A stretch of 64,000 bases of DNA from JAKAXS01 sp041940525 (lineage in GTDB: Bacteria > Pseudomonadota > Alphaproteobacteria > Rhizobiales > Hyphomicrobiaceae), in assembly GCA_041940525.1 (NCBI GenBank), contig JBGTSB010000002.1, positions 76,688 to 140,687 of the forward strand, read 5' to 3'. The notes below the pieces were generated by a model. That model ran no database searches. It saw only the letters and a list, made by a program, of their open reading frames with translations, and had not been told where the DNA came from. The position numbers were made by a program, and so were the translations under genes. How positions within the stretch are numbered: the first letter of the stretch is position 1; every line of letters starts with the position of its first letter. Below are positions 18,300-25,831 of the stretch, in pieces.

Positions 18300-19595
18300 T
18301 TATCGTGACAGGTTAACAAGCACGTCCATTAACTCGGCACTCGTTTGGAACACCTTGGAATTCGCAGTGTAGTTCCGTTGAGACTCAATCATCGTCGTCA
18401 GCTCGTTGGCGAGGTCGACGTTAGATTGCTCCAGCGTAAAACCGGCGATACCGCCGCGGCCGCCTTCATTGGCAAACCCCAGGCTCATATCGCCTGAGTC
18501 CTGCGTCGTCAGAAACACGTTGCCGGGCTGAACAGACATCTTGTCTGGACTTGGCACAGTCGCGAGCGGAATTTTATATGTCGCAACGCGCGCACCGGTT
18601 TCGTAAATGGCAAACAATGTGCCGTCATCGGAGATCTGGTATTCCTTGACCTCACTTGGCGCGTTTCCGTTGGCCTTCGCATCCGGATTGTAAGGCGCTG
18701 CCTTCGCCGAGACCGTCGAGAGATCCAAAGTGAAAGCCGCACCGTTCGGAACAGTTACTGTAATGTCCGTTGGGCTACCACCGGCCACATCGAGATTACC
18801 ATTGGCATCAAACTCCAACGTTTGAGTACCAAGCGCCGCCGCACCGTATGGAAAGAAGGTGGCACCAGCGCCCCGATCCGCGGAGTCAAAAATAGCAACT
18901 TCCCACTCATCGAGGTTTGCAGCGGTCCGCGTCACGTAAATATCGAGCGTGACAGTGTTGCCAAGGTTGTCGATCACCTGCAGTGACGTCGGCCCCTTAG
19001 TTGGCGTCGCGGTAGCCGCATTTGCGCCCGGCAAGTTACCGGCAACGACACCCGGTGATGCGGCACCATCATCCTGATTGATCGGCAAATTCGCCTTAAA
19101 CGTACCTGCTGTTGAGGCAGCAGACTGCAACGCCAGCGAAGACAGATTGATCTGCTCTAATCCCGCGGTTCCATTGATCACCACCGGCGGCGTGGCGCCA
19201 TTCGTGATGGGATATCCCATGAGCCGCATACCCGCGGAGTTCTCGAGATAGCCATCAGCCTCAGTCGGCAAGAATGCACCCGCCCGCGTGAAGAACGTCT
19301 GATCACCCTGGTTTTGCACAACAAAGAAACCATCACCATTCACGCTAATGTTGGACCAGCGCGACGTCGACAGCTGAGCCCCTTGCTGTGTGATGTAATA
19401 CTGCGTGTTGCTGTTCACGCTACCGGACTGGTAGTTACTCCCGCCCTGAGCCAAGACAAGCGTCGAGAACTCGATGCCCGACCGCTTGTAGCCAGACGTA
19501 TTCGAGTTCGCGATGTTGTCGGCAACCGACGAAATCCGGTTTGATTGCGCGTTCATGCCAGAGGCACTCGTGCGCATCGAGCTGAAGAGACCCAT
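18300..19595 (-). CDS. flgE: flagellar hook protein FlgE
   Basis: FlgE builds the hook. The 431-residue product begins MGLFSSMRTSASGMNAQSNR with DNIANSNTSGYKRSG (residues 26-40) and ends with the Flg_bbr_C signature EQSNVDLANELTTMIESQRN. The central domain contains the FlgE D2-type strands. It is the first structural gene after ftcR, 36 bases away, and FtcR is known to activate this type of operon in Brucella. Confidence 0.96.
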   Translation of the reverse strand: MGLFSSMRTSASGMNAQSNRISSVADNIANSNTSGYKRSGIEFSTLVLAQGGSNYQSGSVNSNTQYYITQQGAQLSTSRWSNISVNGDGFFVVQNQGDQTFFTRAGAFLPTEADGYLENSAGMRLMGYPITNGATPPVVINGTAGLEQINLSSLALQSAASTAGTFKANLPINQDDGAASPGVVAGNLPGANAATATPTKGPTSLQVIDNLGNTVTLDIYVTRTAANLDEWEVAIFDSADRGAGATFFPYGAAALGTQTLEFDANGNLDVAGGSPTDITVTVPNGAAFTLDLSTVSAKAAPYNPDAKANGNAPSEVKEYQISDDGTLFAIYETGARVATYKIPLATVPSPDKMSVQPGNVFLTTQDSGDMSLGFANEGGRGGIAGFTLEQSNVDLANELTTMIESQRNYTANSKVFQTSAELMDVLVNLSR

Positions 19596-19631
19596 GTCCG
19601 CAATCCCTGAACTGTTCTGATGCTTGAAAGA

Positions 19632-20360
19632 TCAAACCATTTCGAGCTTGCGCGAGGCTGTCACTTTGCCTTTTGCTCCGTCGACGGACTGCCCGCAAAG
19701 GAGTCTGTACCCCAAGTACCTCTGCGATTCGATGGGGTCGTAACCAAGACGGTTACGCAAACGTTTACGAAGCTTGCTGATGTGACTCTCAACAACGTTT
19801 TCGTCGATATCCTCACTGAAGAGTCCATAGACGTAGTTAAAGATCTGGGTTTTATTGACCCGACAACCTTTATTACTGACTAAATACTCCAATATTCTGC
19901 GCTCACGCCGCGGTAACGGCATGACATCCTCGCCAACCATCGGGTCACGGCCATCGGGAAACACCTTGATATCACCCACGGCCAAGGCATCATCCTCTGC
20001 CTGAGAACGCGCCTTTATCGCCTTGATTCGCGCCAGGATTTCCCGAACGTGAACCGGCTTGCGCACCACGTCATCCACACCAGAAGCAAATAGCTCGAGC
20101 GTTTCTTCCAAAGACTTGGAGTCATTCAAAGCAATAACAGCAGCGCGCGAGCGTCCGCGAACCAACCGCGCCATGCCCTTGCGAATGTCGCACTCCCCGA
20201 TCAATACAGCCTCGACGGCGCGCACATCGGGATCAGCTACAGCTTTGATCCAATTTGAAAATTCTTCCGGACAGAACCCCGCTGCCGAAACCCCTTCACG
20301 GCCAAACCAGGATGTATATCCTTCGGTCACAGCCTCTCTTTCGTCCACAATGATGATCAT
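19632..20360 (-). CDS. ftcR: flagellar transcriptional regulator FtcR/Rem
   Basis: An OmpR/PhoB-type regulator of 242 residues. The N-terminal half is receiver-like and the C-terminal half (about 125-225) is a winged helix with LPRRERRILEYLVSNKG and VVESHISKLRKRLRNRLG. FtcR of Brucella and Rem of Sinorhizobium hold this place next to flgE and activate hook and filament genes. The receiver looks atypical: the strand expected to carry the phospho-acceptor aspartate reads AVLIGECDI, although the RKPV lysine-proline remains. A GGGGGGG leader precedes the ATG. The gene has no cognate kinase nearby, so control may be by its own transcription. Confidence 0.9.
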   Translation of the reverse strand: MIIIVDEREAVTEGYTSWFGREGVSAAGFCPEEFSNWIKAVADPDVRAVEAVLIGECDIRKGMARLVRGRSRAAVIALNDSKSLEETLELFASGVDDVVRKPVHVREILARIKAIKARSQAEDDALAVGDIKVFPDGRDPMVGEDVMPLPRRERRILEYLVSNKGCRVNKTQIFNYVYGLFSEDIDENVVESHISKLRKRLRNRLGYDPIESQRYLGYRLLCGQSVDGAKGKVTASRKLEMV

Positions 20361-20700
20361 CTAGCCCCCCCGAATCGCATCCCAATCAAGGTATCGCATT
20401 CGCTTGATTTGTAGAAGGTGAGGAGGCGGCCAAGCGTTATTTGGAATCTACTGACTCGCTGCTCGTTTCCATTGAGTCAGTGTTCCGCGCCGCAGCTTGA
20501 CGCACGCGTTAAGTTAATGAAAAGAAATAGAAAAGACAGCCTCACAAAAGGCCGTAGACGTCACTTTTTCCTGGCTGACTTCATGTGTTACAAATGACAC
20601 AGCACTGGTGCATTTTATTTGAGCAACAGGCAAACCCACATGAATCGCGCGCGACGTTATTGAGTTGTAAGGCTTATTGGACTAGCCGCCGCGAGGCTTA
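20361..20700. other. gene-free region upstream of ftcR
   Basis: No supported coding sequence. The stretch is more AT-rich than its surroundings and holds a perfect 7-bp inverted repeat at 20451-20480. It should contain the ftcR promoter (minus strand). Confidence 0.5.
20451..20480. repeat. inverted repeat upstream of ftcR
   Basis: Arms CTGACTC (20451-20457) and GAGTCAG (20474-20480) pair perfectly across a 16-base spacer, about 90-120 bases before the ftcR start. It could be an operator or a leader hairpin; no factor is known to me. Confidence 0.4.
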
Positions 20701-21462
20701 TCAAGCAGCCTTGGAGCTGTCGTCGACATCGGATGCGCTCGGCGCGCCGATCAGCTTAGTCGCCAGCAGCAGCTGGGTCATGCGTGCCTCGCTGGCATAC
20801 CCAGACACTGCCGTGCGGATATCATCTTCGAAGGCATACTCATCGCGCCTGTCATCACTCTGCTCGCGATCGGAATCCGCCGCGTCCTTCGCCAACGCAA
20901 ACCGGTCCAGCACCGGCGGCGCCGCGTTGCCCGGAGCGGGCACCGGCCCGATGGCCAGCGGGTTGGGCGTATGATGGTTCACTTGCTCGAGCGTCTTGGC
21001 CAAAGCAGCAGTCGCGGTCTGAACCGGTGCCGCTGTTTCTGTGGCCGCGGCGCCCGCCGAACCGATCCAAGCAGCTTCAGCAATGCGCCGCGATACCAAG
21101 CCAGGCAGCACTTCGCCGCCCGCTTTGTTATATTGCAGGAACAATTCGCGAGCGCGGGCCATGTCGCCAGTGCGAACCGCTTCTCCTAGTCCACTGTTGG
21201 TCCAGGCAGTGCCAGCGTTGTACGTCAACGACGTCAAAGCCGCCTTCGTACCCTCACTCACGTTAGGAGCATGTTTTTCGACAATCGACCGGGCTTCACT
21301 GATCTCAGCTGTAAACCGCCGGGCCGCTTCGGCCTTGTCGATGACCTCGCCATCGAACTTCGCCTTTGTACCATAACCGTTCGTGAACTGCGCATAGTCC
21401 CACGAAGCCTTCGGCGTGAAACCTTCGAACCCGCGAATGGCATCTAGATAAGACGAATGCAT
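20701..21462 (-). CDS. GH24-type lysozyme-like protein in flagellar locus
   Basis: A 253-residue protein whose first 125 residues match phage-type lysozyme (GH24): the GFEGF opening with catalytic glutamate at residue 13, an aspartate at 22, FTNGYGTKA at 26-34, LTSLTYNAGTAW and a C-terminal LVSRRIAEAAW helix. It would cleave peptidoglycan. No signal peptide is visible. The C-terminal half is low-complexity and alanine-rich with no known domain. No phage genes adjoin it and it follows the flagellar strand, upstream of ftcR. Since FlgJ here lacks a muramidase domain, this could be the flagellar muramidase, perhaps exported by the flagellar apparatus (inference). A domesticated phage endolysin is the alternative origin. 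Confidence 0.82.
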   Translation of the reverse strand: MHSSYLDAIRGFEGFTPKASWDYAQFTNGYGTKAKFDGEVIDKAEAARRFTAEISEARSIVEKHAPNVSEGTKAALTSLTYNAGTAWTNSGLGEAVRTGDMARARELFLQYNKAGGEVLPGLVSRRIAEAAWIGSAGAAATETAAPVQTATAALAKTLEQVNHHTPNPLAIGPVPAPGNAAPPVLDRFALAKDAADSDREQSDDRRDEYAFEDDIRTAVSGYASEARMTQLLLATKLIGAPSASDVDDSSKAA

Positions 21463-21623
21463 GCTAGCCCCACAAACAAAGACCGGACAACAGGTGAGGA
21501 TTACAGCGGCGGACTTGCGCCGCGCTTACCGGCCGGAAGCAATGAAACTTCGAAATGGCCTTAGAAACGAGCCAATCCGCTGCGGCTTAGAACCGAAGGC
21601 CCACAAACGCACTATATAAGGGC

Positions 21624-22640
21624 ATGGCCAAACCGTTCCTCGAGCGAAACCTGAAGATCGCACCGAATGGTGTCTACATCGACCCGCCCCAACCACAAGA
21701 ACGGGCGATTATTACGCACGGCCACGCGGATCACGCCCGCTCTGGACACGGCGCTGTACTCGCGACACCAGACACGATCGCGATCATGAAGGCACGCTAC
21801 GGAGAAAACTGCGCCGGGTCGTTCCAGTCGCTGAGCTATGGAGAACCTCTGACCATCGGCGGCGTCACCATCACGCTCTTCCCCGCGGGCCACATCCTTG
21901 GCAGCGCCCAGGTCCTGCTCGAACACAAGGGCCAGCGGATAGTTGTAACCGGCGACTATAAGCGGCTACCCGAACGGACTTCACAGCCGTTCGAACTCGT
22001 CCGCTGCGACCTGCTCGTCACCGAAGCCACGTTTGGCTTGCCCGTGTTCCAGCACCCGGAACCACAGACCGAAACACTGCGACTGCTTCGCTCACTTGAG
22101 CAGTTTCCCGAACGCACCCATGTCGTGGGCTGCTACGCCCTCGGCAAAGCCCAGCGCATGATCGCGCTCATCCGGGATGCCGGCTACGACGCGCCGATCT
22201 ACATCCATGGGGCCATGACGGCGATGTGCGCCGTCTACGAAGACCACGGCGTTGCCCTGGGGGATCTGCGCCCAGCAACTGTCGCGAACAAGTCAGAGCT
22301 TGCCGGTCAAATTGTTCTCGCACCGCCATCGGCCCTAAAGGACAGGTGGAGCCGGCGCCTCACCGACCCTGTCGTGGCGATGGCCTCTGGGTGGATGAGC
22401 GTGAAACAGCGCGCCAGGCAGAGCCTGGTCGAACTTCCCCTCATCATCTCCGACCACTGCGATTGGAATGAACTGCTCCAGACAATTGACGAGTGCGGCG
22501 CCGAAACAATCTGGGTCACCCACGGCCGCGAAGATGCGCTCGTCTACCATTGCCACTCTCAAGGGCTCATTGCCGAACCGCTGAACATCCAAGGCTATGA
22601 AGAAGACACCGGGGACGACGCGCAGGAGCAACCGGCATGA
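21624..22640 (+). CDS. ligase-associated DNA exonuclease, metallo-beta-lactamase fold
   Basis: A 338-residue MBL/beta-CASP-type nuclease related to mRNA 3'-end processing factors, found across bacteria beside an ATP-dependent DNA ligase. The metal motif THGHADHARSGH is at residues 31-42, with further ligands in GHILGSAQV, TGDYKR and SDHCDW. It ends overlapping the ligase start by four bases, so the two are made together. The role is end processing in DNA repair; the exact pathway is not established for this family to my knowledge. Confidence 0.92.
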   Translation: MAKPFLERNLKIAPNGVYIDPPQPQERAIITHGHADHARSGHGAVLATPDTIAIMKARYGENCAGSFQSLSYGEPLTIGGVTITLFPAGHILGSAQVLLEHKGQRIVVTGDYKRLPERTSQPFELVRCDLLVTEATFGLPVFQHPEPQTETLRLLRSLEQFPERTHVVGCYALGKAQRMIALIRDAGYDAPIYIHGAMTAMCAVYEDHGVALGDLRPATVANKSELAGQIVLAPPSALKDRWSRRLTDPVVAMASGWMSVKQRARQSLVELPLIISDHCDWNELLQTIDECGAETIWVTHGREDALVYHCHSQGLIAEPLNIQGYEEDTGDDAQEQPA

Positions 22641-24229
22641 AGCGCTTCGCCGCCCTGCTAGAACGTCTGGCCCTCACTCCGTCGCGCACGCGCAAGATCG
22701 AAGCGCTGAAAACCTATTTTCAACAAACACCTGATCCGGACCGGGGATACGCCCTCGCCGTGCTTACCGGCGGCCTATCATTCAAAAACGTAAAGCCCGC
22801 TCTCTTGAAAGAGACGGTCCTGCAGGAAGTCGATCCCCACCTGTTCGCCCTGTCCTACGACTTCGTCGGCGATCTCGGCGAAACAATCGCGCTCATCTGG
22901 CCGCACCACGGCACTCATGACGAGTTGCCATCACTGACCGAGCTCATCACGCTTTTTAGCGGCACTCCAAAAAATAAGCTGCCGCCCCTACTCGCATCCC
23001 TGCTCACCCGCTGCTCGACCAACGAACGGTGGGCCCTCGTAAAGCTTGCAACGGGCGCCTTGCGCATCGGCGTCTCGGCGAGATTGGCCAAAACCGCGCT
23101 CGCCGAATTTGGCGGGCAGGACCTGCAGCACATCGAAGAGATTTGGCACGGCCTCGAACCTCCCTTTGAGGATCTGTTCGCCTGGCTAGAAGGCCGCGTT
23201 GCCAAGCCAAAGGTCGAACAGGCACAGCTCTTCCATCCACTCATGCTGTCCACCCCGCTGGACGAAGAGAAAGATTTTGCAGCGCTATCGCCGGAGGACT
23301 TCGCCGCTGAGTGGAAATGGGATGGCATTCGCGTCCAGCTCAGCATGACCGCCGAGAAAGCAACCCTCTACTCTCGAACCGGTGACGACATCAGCCAAGC
23401 CTTTCCCGAAATCATCGAAAACGTTGCCGGCCAAGCCGTGATCGACGGCGAACTACTGGTCGGCCGGGACTTTTCCCCCGAACCTTTCAACGCCTTGCAA
23501 CAACGCCTAAACCGCAAGACGGCAACTGCCAAACACCTGGCAGACTATCCCGCCTTCATCCGCGCCTATGATCTGCTGTTTGACGGAAACGAAGACATCC
23601 GTCCCCGGCCCTGGACGGAGCGCCGGAAAAAACTCGAGGCGTGGTTTTCTCAGAACCCGCAAACCCACCTAGACCTGTCGCCCACAATTCCATTTTCAAA
23701 CTGGGACGACCTTACCGCCATCCGCGAACAAGGCGCGACAGACCACGATCGGGAGGGTGTCATGCTCAAACGTATGACATCTCTTTACGTGCCCGGCCGG
23801 CCGAAAGGACTATGGTTTAAGTGGAAACGTGACCCCAACCTCGTCGATGCCATCCTCATGTACGCTCAGCGCGGACACGGCAAACGCTCCTCCTACTACT
23901 CCGACTACACATTCGGTGTTTGGAGCGGCAACGAAATCGTTCCCATCGGAAAGGCCTACTTCGGTTTCACTGACGCCGAACTGCGCCAACTCGACAAATG
24001 GATCAGATCCAACACGACCAACGCTTTCGGCCCCGTACGCGAGGTCTCAAAACAGCTGGTCTTTGAGGTCGCCTTCGATAGTGCCCAAGCAAGCAAGCGC
24101 CACAAGTCCGGCGTCGCCTTGCGCTTTCCCCGCATAAACCGCATCCGCTGGGACAAACCTGCTTCCGAAGCAGCCACACTGGACGAAGTGACTGCGCTCA
24201 TTTTGCGAGGCACCCCCAACAACGGGTAA
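22637..24229 (+). CDS. ATP-dependent DNA ligase
   Basis: A 530-residue ATP-dependent ligase of the bacterial type paired with an MBL exonuclease. The N-terminal 200 residues form the helical DNA-binding domain. Motif I is EWKWDGIRVQ with the adenylated lysine near residue 227, motif III-like GELLVGRD and AYDLLFDGNED, motif IV DREGVMLKR and motif V WFKWKRDP follow, then the OB-fold. It joins nicks or ends in repair rather than replication, for which an NAD-dependent LigA would be expected elsewhere. Confidence 0.95.
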   Translation: MKRFAALLERLALTPSRTRKIEALKTYFQQTPDPDRGYALAVLTGGLSFKNVKPALLKETVLQEVDPHLFALSYDFVGDLGETIALIWPHHGTHDELPSLTELITLFSGTPKNKLPPLLASLLTRCSTNERWALVKLATGALRIGVSARLAKTALAEFGGQDLQHIEEIWHGLEPPFEDLFAWLEGRVAKPKVEQAQLFHPLMLSTPLDEEKDFAALSPEDFAAEWKWDGIRVQLSMTAEKATLYSRTGDDISQAFPEIIENVAGQAVIDGELLVGRDFSPEPFNALQQRLNRKTATAKHLADYPAFIRAYDLLFDGNEDIRPRPWTERRKKLEAWFSQNPQTHLDLSPTIPFSNWDDLTAIREQGATDHDREGVMLKRMTSLYVPGRPKGLWFKWKRDPNLVDAILMYAQRGHGKRSSYYSDYTFGVWSGNEIVPIGKAYFGFTDAELRQLDKWIRSNTTNAFGPVREVSKQLVFEVAFDSAQASKRHKSGVALRFPRINRIRWDKPASEAATLDEVTALILRGTPNNG

Positions 24230-24298
24230 TGAAAACGGCTTGCATCGGCGTCCCTGAGCCATCAGTTTGTTTATCCAAAACAACAGGGAAACGCCGCC

Positions 24299-24874
24299 AT
24301 GTTCAACAGCCTGCCTCGTTTTGCTTATTTCGCGCTTTCTGTTCTCGCCGCCGCCGCAATGCCTTTCGAAGCCAGAGCAGAACATCCGTCATGCAAGCAA
24401 CTCTTCAAGGCGCGCTCCGTGAACTCCGAAACGCCTTCGACAGTTGTCTTCAAGAACCAGTCAAACTCGGTGCGAGGCATTCTCTGGCTCGATTTTGCCG
24501 GACAGCCGAAAGACTACGCGTCACTCAATCCCGGTGAGCAGACTGAGTTTAAGACCTTCGTGACACATCCGTGGATGATCACCACTGGCCCGGGCGACTG
24601 CCTGAAAATCATTCAACCTCGCGCGGGCGGTTCTGTAGAAGTTATGGAAGACAACGAGGTGATCTCTCAGGACCTGACGCAGCAGAACCCTGGTGAAGAG
24701 GGAACCGAACTGCATAGCTGCCCACCCGGCACCGTCGCGGTTCCAGAAACCGACGCCTGCATTTCCGAGAAGCAAGCAACGCGCTGCCGAAACCAGCGTG
24801 AAGGGTGCGATATCGGTGTGAAAGAAGCGTGCCGCAATTTGGCCCGCTGGGACTGCCCGCCAACGCTTCGTTAG
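24299..24874 (+). CDS. secreted protein with VHL beta-like domain
   Basis: A 191-residue protein with a Sec signal (hydrophobic residues 8-24, cleavage near ARAEH). Residues about 40-105 resemble the beta domain of von Hippel-Lindau protein: VVFKNQSNSVRGILWLDFAG, then YASLNPGEQTEFKTFVTHPW and GDCLKII. In bacteria this domain appears in secreted proteins of unknown role. The C-terminal 60 residues are cysteine-rich (CPPGTVAVPETDAC, then paired cysteines to residue 187), suggesting disulfides in the periplasm. Its 3' end overlaps the convergent gene by four bases. Confidence 0.75.
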   Translation: MFNSLPRFAYFALSVLAAAAMPFEARAEHPSCKQLFKARSVNSETPSTVVFKNQSNSVRGILWLDFAGQPKDYASLNPGEQTEFKTFVTHPWMITTGPGDCLKIIQPRAGGSVEVMEDNEVISQDLTQQNPGEEGTELHSCPPGTVAVPETDACISEKQATRCRNQREGCDIGVKEACRNLARWDCPPTLR

Positions 24875-25455
24875 AACACGGCGGCTCTTGCACCCATGGT
24901 CGTTGGTCTCGCCGGTGGAGCTTCGGCGGTCATCGCTCCTTCGGGCTCATTAGATTCGTCCTCTGGCTGATCGCCAGCGCTGGACTCAGTTTCCGGCTTG
25001 GAGCTGCCGGTATAAAGAGACAAGACGAAAGCTATGATCGCCAGAATAGCGAGTGTCGGCAGGTTTCGCACAGCAGAGCGCGCCAGCCTTGGCAAGGCGA
25101 CGGGCACCACGGCAGTCAACAATGAAATTGCTTCTGGCGGAATGCTAGGCCCATCTGACCGAGCCTCAGACTCTGAACGCGTTTCGTCCTCCTTACTCTT
25201 GAAGCTGGACTTGCGTGACGGGCCAGAGCCGGCATACGCAAACAGAGCAACAAGGCCGGCGAGCGCAACAAACCCTCCGGCCATCATTCCGTAGCCTTGA
25301 ATTGGTCCAAACCGCTCAACGGCAAGGATCGAGCAAACAATCGTCGCAAAAACCGCCGCTACGAGGAGAGGCAACGCGACAATAGCCCGGCGCACATACT
25401 TCCATACAAGCGTATCAATCTCACGCTCGACGCGGCCGAACAATCTGTCAAACAT
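24871..25455 (-). CDS. holin-like/YqjE-type membrane protein
   Basis: A 194-residue protein with two adjacent membrane helices (about residues 27-50 and 57-76), a charged cytoplasmic linker rich in S/E/D/K, and a third hydrophobic segment near residues 138-155. The N-terminal part resembles the phage holin superfamily III/YqjE group, which in proteobacteria lies beside YqjD/ElaB-type proteins. That pairing is seen here with the 87-residue gene 30 bases upstream. The function is unknown, perhaps envelope stress. The acidic tail is unrecognised. Confidence 0.6.
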   Translation of the reverse strand: MFDRLFGRVEREIDTLVWKYVRRAIVALPLLVAAVFATIVCSILAVERFGPIQGYGMMAGGFVALAGLVALFAYAGSGPSRKSSFKSKEDETRSESEARSDGPSIPPEAISLLTAVVPVALPRLARSAVRNLPTLAILAIIAFVLSLYTGSSKPETESSAGDQPEDESNEPEGAMTAEAPPARPTTMGARAAVF

Positions 25456-25485
25456 TGCGATGCCCCTCTACCAGCCAATGTGAAA

Positions 25486-25749
25486 TTACGACTTCCACAA
25501 GGCGCCGAGCACGAAGCCTGCGGCTATGGCGACGGCAAGCGTAGCCATCGGTTGTTCCTTGGCAGATTTGTCGATCGCGGTCTTGAGGTTGTCAGCAACT
25601 TGGCCGACTTGCTCGCTGGCCTCACGGCCCTGATCGGAAATGCTGCGTGCCGTCTGTTCCACGCGTGAAAACACCTGATCAACTTTATCGGTCGCTTTGT
25701 CGGCGAGGTTCTCGGCCGGTCCGCGATTAAACGTGCTTGTCTGCGTCAT
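25486..25749 (-). CDS. ElaB/YqjD/DUF883-like membrane-anchored protein
   Basis: An 87-residue protein with a long amphipathic helix (residues 10-62, heptads such as EQVGQVADNLKTAIDKSAKE) and a single C-terminal membrane helix with MATLAVAIAAGFVLGALW. This is the layout of the ElaB/YqjD family, which tethers to the inner membrane and, in E. coli, can bind ribosomes. It lies directly upstream of the holin-like gene on the same strand. Confidence 0.7.
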   Translation of the reverse strand: MTQTSTFNRGPAENLADKATDKVDQVFSRVEQTARSISDQGREASEQVGQVADNLKTAIDKSAKEQPMATLAVAIAAGFVLGALWKS

Positions 25750-25831
25750 TGGGTGAGCTCCATTTTAACCTTCTGCTGCGCAACGCAGAACGACGCAGAA
25801 AGTTTCACAGTCAGCTTGCAGATTGTTTCTA

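Noticed and set aside
20701..21462. Prophage remnant around the lysozyme gene
   Set aside because: No other phage genes, holin or integrase flank it; the neighbours are flagellar and DNA-repair genes.
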